A model generated the notes under the pieces. The model made no database searches, was not told the origin of the DNA, and was given only the letters and a program-made list of their open reading frames with translations. The translations under genes and the position numbers were made by a program. From the NCBI GenBank assembly GCA_009192285.1, contig CM018605.1, positions 1,264,530-1,328,529 on the forward strand: DNA of 64,000 bases, read 5' to 3'. Positions 47,442 through 59,800 of the stretch are shown in pieces (the first letter of the stretch is position 1; each line of letters begins with the position of its first letter). The stretch comes from Morchella semilibera. Lineage: Eukaryota; Ascomycota; Pezizomycetes; Pezizales; Morchellaceae.

Positions 47442-48527
47442 TCGCTTAGGCTGTTGGACGGGTCTAATTATGCCATCATTCCATCTCTATCCCTCCACCC
47501 TTCTATCCCTTCCACCCCCACTACCCCATTACTCTAGTTGCGGTTCCTACTACTACTTCAGTTACGGTTGTCCAACCCCGAAGCTTTGATTCAGACCTCT
47601 ACACTGTGATCAGGCTACTAATCGCCCCCACCCATCGGAAATCCTTTATACCATCCACATCCCGGCATTTTCACGCTACTTGGTGTGTAACACTGGCCGC
47701 CATTTCTCACTTCACTCTATTAGGACTTCACATTGGTGTGTTATTTTAGGCTTCTTTATATTTTTATCCTTAAGGTCTCGGTTTCTTGTCTTTCTTCCTC
47801 TTCTGCTTTCCCCTTGAGTACTTTTACGGGAATGGATAATGTGTTAGTTCTTTGTCGTTCTTGTTTCCGAGGTAATGGGTTAGGTTAGGCTTTGGTATCT
47901 ACTTTTCTGATCTGTGTATTATTTACTTCTTTTTTTTTCCTTTTTTTTTTCCTTAATGAATGGGATGGGCGGATAGATGACTTGACGCTGTTGCTTTTTC
48001 GGCTTTTCCCTGATTTCACTACCCTCTTTGGCAGGTTTGGGCTTTTTCGGTGCGGGTAATTTGGTGAACGAGTGAGAATGTATGATCGGCTACTTAGGTG
48101 GGGTGCAAATAAGGTTGGTGTTAGTAATTAATCCAGAAAAACGATGTTTTATCTGGCCACAGGCTTTTTCTAATTGTTTTTTTTTTGCAGACACTGGTGG
48201 GAAGTCTATATGCAAAGCGGGGGAGAAACAATAGAGACTGTAAGGCGCAGCCTACGTCAGGTCCAATCAAGGTTTATGTGGAGCTTTATACAATGCCACT
48301 AAGCTACAGGAACTGTTGAAAGTTAAGTCTTTTCAACTACATTACATGTAGTCATTGGTATCTGGATATCCACGGTCCAAGTATAATACGACCGTCATAA
48401 AGCGGCTTCCGACTACTAAACCTACAGCGTCTAAAAGTTTACAGAACAGTTATACAGTTACACAGTTACACAGAACCAGTACCACCTCCCTCTCGGGCAA
48501 CCTCAGCAGATCTTACAGTGATCTCTC
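47442..48527. other. Convergent 3' region between ING and ankyrin genes
   Basis: T-rich 3' flank of the ING gene (47700-47960), one TACATGTA at 48343-48350, and a short ACAGTTA direct repeat near 48450-48472. No gene is seen. Confidence 0.55.
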
Positions 48528-49826
48528 TCACCTGGCGGCACCGTTCATAAATAGTGTTATAAACGCACCCCAATTCAACATATCTATCGCGTAGCTGATA
48601 GCCGACTTCTCATGAATGTCCAGAGCATTGGCGTCGATGCCATTTTCCAATAGCTTCTTGATACTTGGCTGAGCGTTAGGGCCTGCAAGTACGGCCCAGT
48701 GGAGTGCTGTTCGGTTGTTTATCCTGCAGCGTGCGTTTATGTTTGCACCTCCATCTAACAGAGCCTGTATCGTCAAACAGCAGCCTGACGCGGAGGCCTG
48801 CATAAGTGCAGTGTAGCCCCGACCTCCCATGTAGTCTACAGAAGCACCCATCCCTAATAGAAACTTGACAACAATTGGGTCATGGTCAGAGGCTGCATGT
48901 TGGAGTGAAGTCGCCCCAATAGCATCCAAACTATCGACTTTACCATACAAAATCATTCCCAGTACTTCAAGTTCATGTTCCATTATAGCATATCTGAGAG
49001 GACTGGGCATGTAAACTCTCAGCCCTGAATGCATATACGCACCCGTACCGCACTGGTATAGTAGGTCCATAGCGGCCGGGTCGGCGGTGAAGCTGTGAGG
49101 GTCAGCACCGCCTCCTAGGAGGACCTTCGCGGTTTTCCTCTTGTTATGCAATAAAGCCAATATGAGCGGTGTAAATTCTCCTGCGCCTCGCTCGTTCACC
49201 ATGTCAGGACCAAACTCGAGGAGCAATTCGACCAGCTTTGGCTGTCGACGCATCGCGGCGGCATGAAGCGGTAATAATCTGGTTCTAAAATTTCTCTCAT
49301 ACACAGTCGCTCCAGCGCGTAGAAGTAGTCGACATGTGTCTAGCGTTCCATTCATTACCGCCCAGTAGAGCGGCGTATACCATTCACGATCAACGAGATC
49401 TACCCCTGCCCCAATCTTTAGAAATTTAGCCAATAGATTAGCACGGTTCTCAACCATTGCCCAGAATAATGGCGAGCGCTCGTAAACCCTGTCAATAAGA
49501 ACATAACGACTGAGATCTTTTGCGAAGATGTTAATAATATCGTCTGCCTGTGCGTTGTTATTAATAAGGGATGTACTGGTGTCTATGACCTTGGGGTGCT
49601 GGTTTTCGAGTAATAAACGAAGGTTTTCCTCATTCCCACTTTCGGCTGATAAGTAGAGCGCTATGGTGAAGTTCCCTTTCCCCTTGGCGAATCTCTTGAG
49701 AAGAATTGGCTTTAGTAATGTGAATAGGTAGCGGTCAGTGAGAGCAAACCGCTTAAAATCTCCCGCACTGGGGAGAAGGAAACTGATCTCAAGAATGAGC
49801 TCATTTGGGAGGTGATTGAGCGACAT
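48528..49826 (-). CDS. F-box/ankyrin-repeat protein
   Basis: A single-exon protein of 432 aa. The start at 49826 is the first ATG and opens the F-box-like motif directly: MSLNHLPNELILEISFLLPSAGDFKRFALTDRYL, with the LPNELILEI and ALTDRY hallmarks of fungal F-box-like domains. The remainder is about eight ankyrin repeats (SPLFWAMVENRANLL, TPLYWAVMNGTLDTCRLLLRAGA, LPLHAAAMRRQPKLVELLL, TPLILALLHNKRKTAKVLLGGGADP, TSLQHAAS, TALMQASASG, TALHWAVLAGPNAQPSIKKLLENG). It is probably a substrate receptor for an SCF ubiquitin ligase. Such genes are often expanded and fast-evolving in fungi, so the substrate cannot be guessed. There is no intron and no break. A TACATGTA lies 21 bases upstream of the ATG. 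Confidence 0.88.
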   Translation of the reverse strand: MSLNHLPNELILEISFLLPSAGDFKRFALTDRYLFTLLKPILLKRFAKGKGNFTIALYLSAESGNEENLRLLLENQHPKVIDTSTSLINNNAQADDIINIFAKDLSRYVLIDRVYERSPLFWAMVENRANLLAKFLKIGAGVDLVDREWYTPLYWAVMNGTLDTCRLLLRAGATVYERNFRTRLLPLHAAAMRRQPKLVELLLEFGPDMVNERGAGEFTPLILALLHNKRKTAKVLLGGGADPHSFTADPAAMDLLYQCGTGAYMHSGLRVYMPSPLRYAIMEHELEVLGMILYGKVDSLDAIGATSLQHAASDHDPIVVKFLLGMGASVDYMGGRGYTALMQASASGCCLTIQALLDGGANINARCRINNRTALHWAVLAGPNAQPSIKKLLENGIDANALDIHEKSAISYAIDMLNWGAFITLFMNGAAR

Positions 49827-52800
49827 GTTGTGTAGAATAATGGGGCTACATGTATGAAGCCTAAGAAAGAAATACAACAAGTATCCACACGGGCAATATT
49901 TCTTGATAATATGCCACTTGTCATGTTACTTTCACAGAAAACCGTCAGGCAAAATTGTGGCCTTAAACTCATGCATGACCTCGAATCTTCTGGCCTATCT
50001 AATATCATCCTTTAGATAAATTGTCGTCTTTAAAACTCTTTATGTTCCATTGAAATTAAGGCCCTAGCTACACAGAGTGGGGAAATTATGATGGAAACTC
50101 CTCCCCTACGCCGCTACGTATATGCACTGATAAATATCTTCAGCCGCGGTCAAAACCACCTCCCCCATATTAACTTCTCCGGGTGATTCTGCCGACTTTC
50201 TTTTTGGCCTATCATCAACGGAGCTGCACGTTGGGAACTTAAGCGATGTCTAATGTTGACCCCGTTTTGATATGAGTTGCATTTGCATCATATCGGAGAA
50301 CGGCCGTAATCTCTTCATATCGTGAAGTAATGGTTTGAGATAGTGGGGCGGGGGGCGGCGGCTCTTTTTTAAATGAAATACTCTCGAGTGAGATCTCATA
50401 CTCCAGCTGTTAATATGTACGAGCAATATAAAAATTAACTGGGTACTGTAGTTACATGTACATACATGTATGTAGTTGTACCCACAGAGACCCTGTCACT
50501 TTAGTAGGGACCCGGGTATACCTATCTCGCAAGATGCTGCTTTGTCATCATTTCACCATCTATCACCCGCAGCCCTCTAGAAAACACCCCGAGCTCAGTA
50601 AATCTCGATTTACTTAAACCTGGCAAAGATTTTCTGCATTTAATATATATCCCGACTCTTTTCTATAATTGGAATCCGGATGTGTGTGGGAGGCATAAAA
50701 AACGATGGGTTGGTTTGTGGTGGTGTCGAGTGACAACTGGTGAATATGCAAAGTACCTCCCACCAATTTGATTACCAGACCAGATCATACTTCCGATAGG
50801 CTATACAAAGTACAAAATTGCTCAAATATGACAACCAATATCCGATCACCTCTGACGCAATATGCACACATATATTATCAAGGGTTATAGTCATTATGTG
50901 CACAGCAATATGCTGCAAGGGCGGCATCACAACATGCGGTTCATGGCACTACATCTTCAAATGAGATTAAATGATGTTCTTGGCTTTCTCCGCCCTTTAT
51001 ATGTGGACGAAGCCTGTGTTTCCTTGTGGTGATATCGAGCCACTCAGGTAAGTATCCGTTCCCTCAAACCTCGTCTCCATCTTTGGGTCCGTGGTCTCAT
51101 TGATGGGAGGCGTATAAGACATTCTTTGAGGTGTCTATTATGTCGGCGGAATGTCACACCTTTTACAATGACATCGGCCGAGAGTATTGTTATTCTTGAC
51201 CACTAAACGTTTGGCTAAACAGATCTAGGTATAACGGACACACAACAACTAAACATTATCAGTACTTAGGAAATACATCTTCAATAAGCACTATGCAGTA
51301 CTTTAAGCCACTGGATATACTTCAACCAACCAACATCTCACAACCCCGCTAAACGCACGCATCCTAGGGTAAAGAAATTGCAACATGATCCCACACGTCA
51401 TTCCCCACCATCCAGCACCAGTCAAAGCCTGTTTCTCGCCCGGGAAAAGGAGCCAAAGAAAAAAAAAAAGAAAAAAAAAAGGAAGGATGCAGTGTAAACG
51501 GGCATCGATCTCTCCATCACTTCCGGCCAGTATCGCGATCAAAGCAAAAGGCACAATGGTTCTTCCCTCTTCCTCATGATAATCCTCCGCTCCCCAACGG
51601 CCCAACAAAAAGTTCTGAAAATAGCTGTGCCAGTAAATTCATATTAATCATTATTTACAACTCCCGTAGCATGACATTCCTCAACTAGAATTAATGTGTT
51701 GGCTCGCCAACGTCCCCGACGGTTGCAGTTGACATGTATGTATGTACACTCACGTGCTGAACAAGGCGCACCACCACCACCACCACCACCACCATCACCA
51801 TCACCATCCGGGCAATATGCACTACCACTTACCTTTGGGCCACTCAGAGTGGCCCAGGAAACGGCACACGATCGGTTACATTATATATCCTTGCCCTCTA
51901 TATCCAAGCGGGCCTCTAACTTTTCCCGGGCACCAAACTAAACGCACATAAATCGCTAGCCCGTCCAACTGAGTTCTCATAGTTTGGGATGGCCTTGCAA
52001 TTATGTGGATCATGGAAGATGGATGGATGGGCCCCCATGCCAGTGCTTCAGCTTCGATTTACCAAATGCTGCATTTGGACCAATTGGAAATAACGGGCAC
52101 GAATCTTAACGAGAAGAAGCCATAGTGATCTCTGAACGACATATGTACGTCCGGCAGGCCTACAGCTGTAACTCCTCCGGCGAAATAACCAGTTGGGGGG
52201 TTTCCCATCGGTATTCTCTATGACATTGCCAAAATCTCAGTCACCTGGCCTGACCCATCGCAACGGACTTCACAGCATATCCACCTTCCCTCTCTGGAAG
52301 GACCAAATTTAAGGTGAGTTAGCTAGCGGCCAATAAACACTTTCCCTTCCCCGCGAAATTCAAAAGATGCATGATGATATTCTATCCAGCCCAATCATGC
52401 CTTAAGATGAGCCTATCCTAATGTCCTTAAATCCTAATATCCTGATATCCCGCCCCGGTCCTGTATTTCCTTAGTATGTATATATGCATCAATCCAGCCA
52501 GCCAGCACCATAATTTAAAAAACCGAAACAAAACCGAAAACAAATTTGTGTAAATACAATATGTCCCCCGAATCTCCTTTATCACAGGTGTACAATTCCA
52601 CTTCTTTTACTGCTTCTCGAAAATCAATAAAGTACAACCCGGAAGAGAGGGAGAAAAAAAAAACGTACCCTACTGGTATAAGCAAAAAGGCGCTATAGTA
52701 ACACCCCGCAGCAAAAGAATAAAAGGGAAGGAAAGGGGGGGGGGGGGGAAGAGAGAAAAAGAAACCGGTGTACTATGTAGTTAATGCAACAAAATACCAT

Positions 52801-53675
52801 AATTATACTTGTAGTTTTTTTTTTTTTTTTTTTTTTTTTGAAATAAAAAAAGAGCGTCGTGCCTGGTGGGGGACCTAAGCTAACTAGCTGCATACATACA
52901 TGTAGCTAGCTCTCGATATATATATATATATTTTTAGTAAGAACCCTCACACAATGACATTAGAAGGAAAGAAACTCTACAAGGAATCCAAAACCCTACT
53001 GTATAAGAAGTGATTGGGGGGGTGAAGCACAAAGTAACGCAGAATGGTATGTAGCTGATGAAAGAAAGAAAAAAAAAATGCTGGCGGCCTTAGATAGGGT
53101 TACCAGGCACAGAAGCTAGGTGGCGGTGGTGGATATATAGTAGGAGTATAAGATAACGAAACTCCAGAAAAGAGGGATGAGATGGGGGATAGAAGAAAAA
53201 AATGACTGACCTGACCAAGAAGCCAGAGGAGGAAGGGAAAGGGGACCTATAACACGGAAGATGCAATAATAATAAAAAGTAACATACAGGCCCAGGGCGA
53301 ACTTGCTCTCTGTAGGCGTAAGCTAGCAAGCAAATAGAGACCTCAAAAATGTACAACGAAGTATGGATGGGGTAGAACAAAAAAAAAACGTGGCGCCGAA
53401 TTTCTGAAGACATTAAAGGTTACATAACTATAGCAAAAAAAAAAAAAAAAAGAAGAGAGAAAAAAAAAAGATGGTAGTAGTACTGGCCTATCCAAGAAGG
53501 TTGGACTCTACAGGCGAATCGAAAAAGGTATCATAAAAGAAAGGTAAAGAGAAAGAAAGGAAAGAAAAATAACACTCAGAAGGACATTGCAATTGGGGCA
53601 TAAATTCTTCCGTGCATTCTCCCCAACTTGCCAGCTAACTTTTCAACATTAGACGATACAAAGAAATGTACCTTA
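49827..53675. other. 3.8 kb intergenic region
   Basis: No gene is seen. It holds an imperfect palindrome with two TACATGTA sites (50441-50483), a (CAC)n array at 51768-51807, a G run at about 52736-52748, a T run of 24 around 52816-52839, an AT microsatellite (52914-52931), and A-rich 3' flank of the membrane-protein gene from about 53380. A TACATGTA is also at 52897-52904. The His-rich and other short open frames here come from the simple repeats. Confidence 0.5.
50441..50483. repeat. Imperfect palindrome with two TACATGTA sites
   Basis: Ends GGGTAC and GTACCC pair around TACATGTA at 50453-50460 and 50463-50470. The inner arms (TAGTTACATGTA and its inverted partner) match with one or two offsets. 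It resembles the palindrome at 25148-25186. Confidence 0.7.
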
Positions 53676-55547
53676 TTAAACTATATCCTCAGTAAAGCGC
53701 GACGCTCGTGAACCATCATGTGAAGGTAGTGATCTACCCACTCCATCCTTGCCAGCGCTCCCGACACTTAACTCTCTATTAAAGGGTAGTGGTCTAGGAA
53801 GCTTTTCTGATGATTCATTATCACTCTCTACAGCCTCTTCCTGTATCCGGGGTGGCGGAGGTGCCATTGAGCTACCTATATGTGGTGGCATATGACTTGA
53901 CGCAGGCGGTGCTGCTGAAGAAAAATTCATGGGAGCCGTTGAGCCAGTTGGTGACGTTGAGCTAGTCATTGATGAATATCTCGAAGGTCCTACTACACTG
54001 GGCGTCGAGGCTACGGTTATTCCATCATCATCGGGATAATACGAGGATCCCCTGCAGACCGCGTAGATCCATATCCAGGGCGCGGACCGCCGAGGACCGG
54101 TGCTAACTTTCTACCAGAAACCTTGTAAAACCCCACTTCTGATGTTGACGGTACAGTTGGAGCATCGGAAGATTGGCTGGCACGAGGCGTTCGAGGATTC
54201 CTAAAAAATGCTCCGGCAAGAGCAAAAGGAGAACCACCCGATCTCTGCATCATTTGATCTCCCCCAGACCTTTCTAGCGGGCCGCCATATCCTGCGTCAT
54301 CCCTTTGCTGTGCAGCAAGATTCCTTTTGTGTCGTCGTAGCAAATATAGTATAGCCACTAGTAAAAATGCAACCCCCGCTACCCCTCCCAGAACGCCCCC
54401 GAGAAGACTTGGGCTTACAGGAGGGCTATTATCAGAATGTGCAGTTGTTGTTGAACTCGGGACTGCAGATGCAGAACTACTGCCTGTCGGTGCTACATAT
54501 CCACCCCCGCCGCCACCTCCACCTCCAGCTATGTTAGTCCCGGATCCCAATAAAGACGTCGCGAGCGACTCGGAAGAAGTGGTGGAAGTGGCTGTGCTGT
54601 TCAAGCTACTTGATGAGACGGAGGATGTGGATGTTCGGGTGGAGTTGTTACCAGTGCTTAAGGAGGAGCTTAAATCTTGTGTGCTAGCCGCGTATGTGTA
54701 AACAATCACAGTGTCATCACGAGTAATTGTTGTAGCACTACTTGGCTGTAATGATATTGATGTAAGCGTGCTAGAGCCTGTGGATCTAGTATCACCTATA
54801 AGACAAAATTAGATTTCCTCACATTTCTGGGACCCACGTAATATCCCGATGAGGCGACTCACTTGTTGTAGTCCCATTATTTCTTGATGTTTGCGATGTC
54901 AAGTAGGAAGTGATCGTCGTGCGAGGGCGGGCAGTTGTAGAGCCTGAGCTTTGAGGTCGAGGCGTAATTGATGATGATGACGATGACGACGTTGACGTTG
55001 AACCCGTAGATGAGAGAGACATCACAGCGGATGTTTCCGCCGGTGATGGGGGAGGAGTCGAGCTCAAGAATGTCTGCAGAGTAGTCGAAAGTGTCACATC
55101 TGTAAGAATACTTGTTAACGGAGCCGAAGCCAGGGAAGTATCCAATAAACTGTTTGTCGCCGTTCTTGTTGACGCAGTCGAATCCAGGGCCGTTGAAACA
55201 ATTGCTGAAGTACCGGGGACCCCTTCCAGAATGTTAGAAAATTTCGAAACCACGGAATCCAGAAGTCCTACAGCCCCCGCACCTATTGATGATGATGATG
55301 ATGAACCACTATCCACCTGCCGGGGTTGCAGTCGTGAATGTCGTGTGTAGGCCAAGTTTTCCCGAACCTGCTCAATAATCCGGATTTTCTCAATTGCTTG
55401 GTGATATCCTCCTTCTTCTCCTCCGCCGTGATCTCCATAATCCCGTAACAGATCCTCATCGTCATCCGAAGTTTTCCCAGCTCTTATGCCTATCCCGCCC
55501 ATCCCCTCTCCGTCATCCACCGCAACCCTCCCTGCTGAAACCCCCAT
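53676..55547 (-). CDS. Ser/Thr-rich single-pass membrane protein, one apparent frameshift
   Basis: Unnamed fungal protein with the layout of a cell-wall stress sensor (Mid2/Wsc-like topology). Two exons with a 67-nt intron (54796-54862, GTGAGT donor): 55547-54863 and 54795 onward. The long extracellular part is Ser/Thr-rich and probably O-mannosylated. A Gly run precedes a membrane helix (LLGGVLGGVAGVAFLLVAILYLL) and a basic stop-transfer RRHKR. The cytoplasmic part contains GFYKVSGRKLAPVLGGPRPGYGSTR, which I associate with this family. The frame as given stops at 54017 (487 aa), but the neighbouring frame continues with sensible tail sequence (SSYYPDDDGITVAS and on to 53676) and would join if the G4 run at 54049-54052 had one more base. 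No clear signal peptide follows the chosen ATG, so the first exon may also be incomplete. The ligand or pathway is unknown. Confidence 0.75.
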
Positions 55548-56833
55548 TTTCTTTCCCCCAGCCCTGGAAAAATGTAACCTCGTACGAGAACTGGAACACA
55601 GATAGCCGACCGACGGGAAATGATTTTTTTTTTTTTGAATCTAAAAAAAGTCGTTTGTATTCGTGACTCCCGTCAAATCGATTATTGATCCCCAGTAGTT
55701 CCCCAACCAGATTCTATTATTAAAGGCTAAATTAAGAAGAAGCGTTGTTCCAGTTGCGCCTCCCCCCTAAGAAAGTTGTCGTAGGTAGTAGTAGTAGCAG
55801 TAGTAGTAGAGCCTTTGCCGAATAAGATACAATACACACAGAATAATTGAGTTGTCAATCAGCAATAAAGAACAGAAAGAGAGAGAGAGAAGAAAACTGA
55901 AAGTTGAATAGTTGAATAGTTGATTTTTCTTTCTTTCTTGTTGAGTAGTAGTAGTAGTAGTAGTAGTAGATAAGACAGAAATAGTTGTTATCAAAAAAAT
56001 AAATAAATTATTCTTTAGTTAAATTTTGTCGTCTTATTTTTTTTTTCCTTCCCCGAGTGATAAGGAGTAGTAGTTTATTTGCAAGTGCCTAGGAGCGGGC
56101 GCGAGGTCGCTGTGATATCCGAGTTGGTACACCAGTACAATGTCGAATGGTTATGTTTTGAGTTGCAGTAGTTGGAATTCGAAAAGAGTGAACGGGTTGT
56201 TTCCTTTTGTCTGCCGGGAACTAGCTGTTGGATGGTAGAAAAAGCGAACGTGAACCTTGTCAGTGGGCTCTGACCTGGAAGGCAAATAATAGTATGTAGG
56301 TAGTAGGTAGGTAGAGACAATAGGTACAAGAGAGAGAGAAGAGAGGATGAATAGGTAATGATGCAGAGCGGGATGCATTAGCAGCAAGCGGGGTGGTTAT
56401 GGCAACGAACCGTGAATTGGCGATGCATGTACGTACAATGCAATCCAGTGAAAGCGTATTGGTATTGGTATGGTATGGGGGGGGGGGGCGGTTGGCGGGA
56501 AGGGGCCCTAAGTTGAGTTGAGTTAAAAGAGAGGCTGAGAGGCTTATCCGACAGCGTGGCTGGCAGCGAGTCCTTCTCTAAGGTCTATCACAAACACCCG
56601 ATCTCCTTGTACCGGACAGAAGCCCCCGTGATGGACGGTAACCTAGGGATATTGAAGCGAGCGAAGAAGAGGAGGGAGAGGAGGGAGAGGAGGGAGAAAA
56701 AAAAGAAGAGAGGAGAGGAGGGGGGGGGGAGGGGGGAGGTGGGGAGGTGGGGAGTAAGTCAACAAGCAAATGTTAGAAGGGGTGGTGAGAGAGAGATAGT
56801 AGGTTGTAACGAGTGAGCAGACGAGATGAGTTT

Positions 56834-56859
56834 GAACGAACGAACGAACGAACGAACGG
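56834..56859 (+). repeat. (GAAC)n microsatellite
   Basis: About six uninterrupted GAAC units, followed eight bases later by a run of 16 G. Confidence 0.9.
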
Positions 56860-59800
56860 ACTTACTGGGGGGGGGGGGGGGGTGGAGTGTGAACAAGCAG
56901 CTGCAGTAGCGGTAGCGTGACGGCGACAGGGACAGGCAGGAGATGGGACGAAAAAAAGATAGTCGAGGGGGGGTCCTCTAGACAGGGGGGAAATCGGTGC
57001 TGCTGTTAAAACTGCTGCCGTGCACTTTATGCCTGTGCTTGCTTGCTTACTTGCTTATGCTGCTAAGTCGGGGAGGAGAGACTGTGACCGTGGTGTTTGT
57101 TGTTCTTGAACGACGCAAGCAGCAGTGACCCGTCCCCAAAAATGTATTTAGAGAGAGAGAGAGAGTCAATCTACGTAAGTATACACTGCTTCCAGAATCA
57201 AAGAAGGGAGGAGGAATTATAATTAAACCAGAACCAGAAGAATATTCCCCAACCAACTACATGTATCTCTGAGAGAAGACAGAAGCAAGATCTTAAGACC
57301 TGTGTTAAACTGGAATAGAATATATATACATGTACTCACGCCCTTCGTTAAATGGCCGGATGCCATATCTTCAACCCAAATACATGTACGATGTATGTAC
57401 CTACAAAAAAAGATTCCGGCATTTCAATGGACGCGTGGGTACTGGGTCTCAACATTTAACGTGTCCGTACCTGCTGCAAGTGTGGGGAAGATCTGTTCCT
57501 CCTGCTGGGCCATGGGCTGGAGAGCCAGTCGGTCTCATCAATAAATTTATAATAATTAATTGGACTGGAGATTTAGCGTTCCCCCCCCCCCTCCTCTTTT
57601 ACAGCCGCGATCATCCGTTATCACTCTTTAATAAATAAAATACATGTAGATATGTAATCCTCTCAACTGCCTAAGCTATGATCGATGGGTGACGGCTGAG
57701 TGCCTGGGAATTGGGTAGGAACGCATGATATGAGGCACGAAATAGGAGTTAGTACATAAAAGTAGTAAGTAGCTGGCTTGTGAGCAGCTCAGCAGCATTC
57801 AAGATTAAGACGAACCGACCAACGTACGTTCCCCATGTCAAATAATATTGTTCCTTAGATTGCAGCGCCCCAGGTACTTACGGTACAGAGAATGTAAGTG
57901 GTACTTGTACATGTACTCTACATGTACCCTCGTAGATTTGTACATTACATGTAGTTCTCTATGTAGGTATACATGTGGGTACGCAGACATTTTGAAAATA
58001 GCAGGTGCATGTACCTCCAAAGTATCTACATCTCTATGGGCCATACATACCACTTCTGATATCGTGCCTACAAAATCTATCCTGGTCCCCAAGTCTGTCC
58101 TGTCCGGCCAGTCCAATATGCTGCACCTACCATCCACCATCTGCAAGCCACCTCCGCACCGCACCCGGGATAGCGCTCGCCCAACCGCAATTTCCTCTGC
58201 GCGCGGCGACGTGTGTGTGTGTATGTGTGTGTGTGCGTGTGTAGGATACAGGAACCCCTGCCCTGGCTGGTGTGTGTGTTCGAAAATAGATTTTTTTTTT
58301 CTCTCGCTCTCTCTCTCTTTCATTAAACTTTTGGCGCTAACGACACCTCTCCCACCCCCTGGCCGCCCGGGTCTGCATTCATCGAGTGTGCGGTTGCGTA
58401 TCGCGAGGAAATCAGCCAGCCATGGCCCAATGGCCCCTCCCCATGAACATTGGCTGAAATTCAATTATCAGTCCAGCTACAAAAAAATTTAACAAACTTT
58501 GTGAACATGTTGAAATTTCGTCGTTTTCATTAATGAATTGGCCCCCCCCCCCCTCTCCCCCTCCCCTGAGTGGCAAGTAATTAATTATGTAGGAGTAGGT
58601 ACTTTCTACGACTTTTACAATCCTCACCTCCTCACTCGCCCGCTTACTCCCTCCCAATTCCGCTCGCGCCAGCCAATTGAACTCGATATCCGAGCCTCAA
58701 ACCCCAAAGGTTGCCCCAACCCAACCCTCACGCAAGGTCCCGTCCCTTCCCCCCTCCCAACCCCAAAGGAAAACCAAAACCAAAACCAAACCAAACCAAA
58801 CCCGCTTTTGTCTGCGTTGAAACCTCCGTCCGTTGCCGGCCGCAATGCAAGGAACCCCCCGTCCCCTGTAGCGCAGAAACAGGAAGGTAGGAAGACCTGC
58901 CTTCCTTTCTACTCCTACATACCTGTAGATACCACTCTCAACGGTAGGAAACGGTTCTCTGCCTTGCTCGCATGGAGGTTTCGAGAAAAGAAATAGGGAA
59001 ACAGATTGCTTTTCCGTGTTTCAATTAATTGTTGTCAGCCCTCGCTTCGTTCCGGTCCATTTTGGGCGCCCCTCGGCCTAATGCGGGTGCGCGAGACATT
59101 CCGAAACAGGGGGTTGGTGGATGGGTGTTCGCTTTCAGTAATTCAGCGTGGCGAGTGACGATGTGTGAACTGAAGTACCTGCTCAGGGAGCGAGTGTCGG
59201 GTAGGAGATCGAAAGGTAATGATTATTATTGCAGCAACTTGTCAAAGTGCACTTTTTTCCCTTGGGATGCAGATTGTGAAGCTGGTAGATTAGTAGTTAC
59301 CTGGGAGTGAGGGCTGAGATCTAGTGACGTGACAAGACAAGACAGCTGGATGTATGTACCTAGCGAGAATCACTCACTGTCTCTACTCTGGTTTAGAGAT
59401 TTTTTTTTATCGCCTCACTGCTGCAGAGGAGTGCCCAGAGTTGATAGAGTACGGTCCAGAGTACTCTCCGCTCTACCTAAGCGGGCATAAACCCCTCCAG
59501 AAGCCACTCGCTGGCCATTGCATGGCCAGCCTTATCTCTTGGTCCCTCTACTCCGCGTCCCCTATCGGTTGAATCTGCAACAAAAGGTACATGCTGTCGT
59601 GGGAAGAAAGTCCTCAAGGAGTACTGGAGCTCCGTCTTCTCAATGTAGATATATGGAATACTCTAACTAGTGTTAACTTATCGCAGTGCTTTAAGCTCGT
59701 CATCAATATCAACGGATATCTCCGCTCCTGCATGCGAAGTACCACCACAAGTGTGTGACCATGTATGTATGTGCCAGTTAATACGTCGATCTCGAGACAG

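Noticed and set aside
51742-51951. Poly-His open frame
   Set aside because: Produced entirely by the (CAC)n microsatellite.
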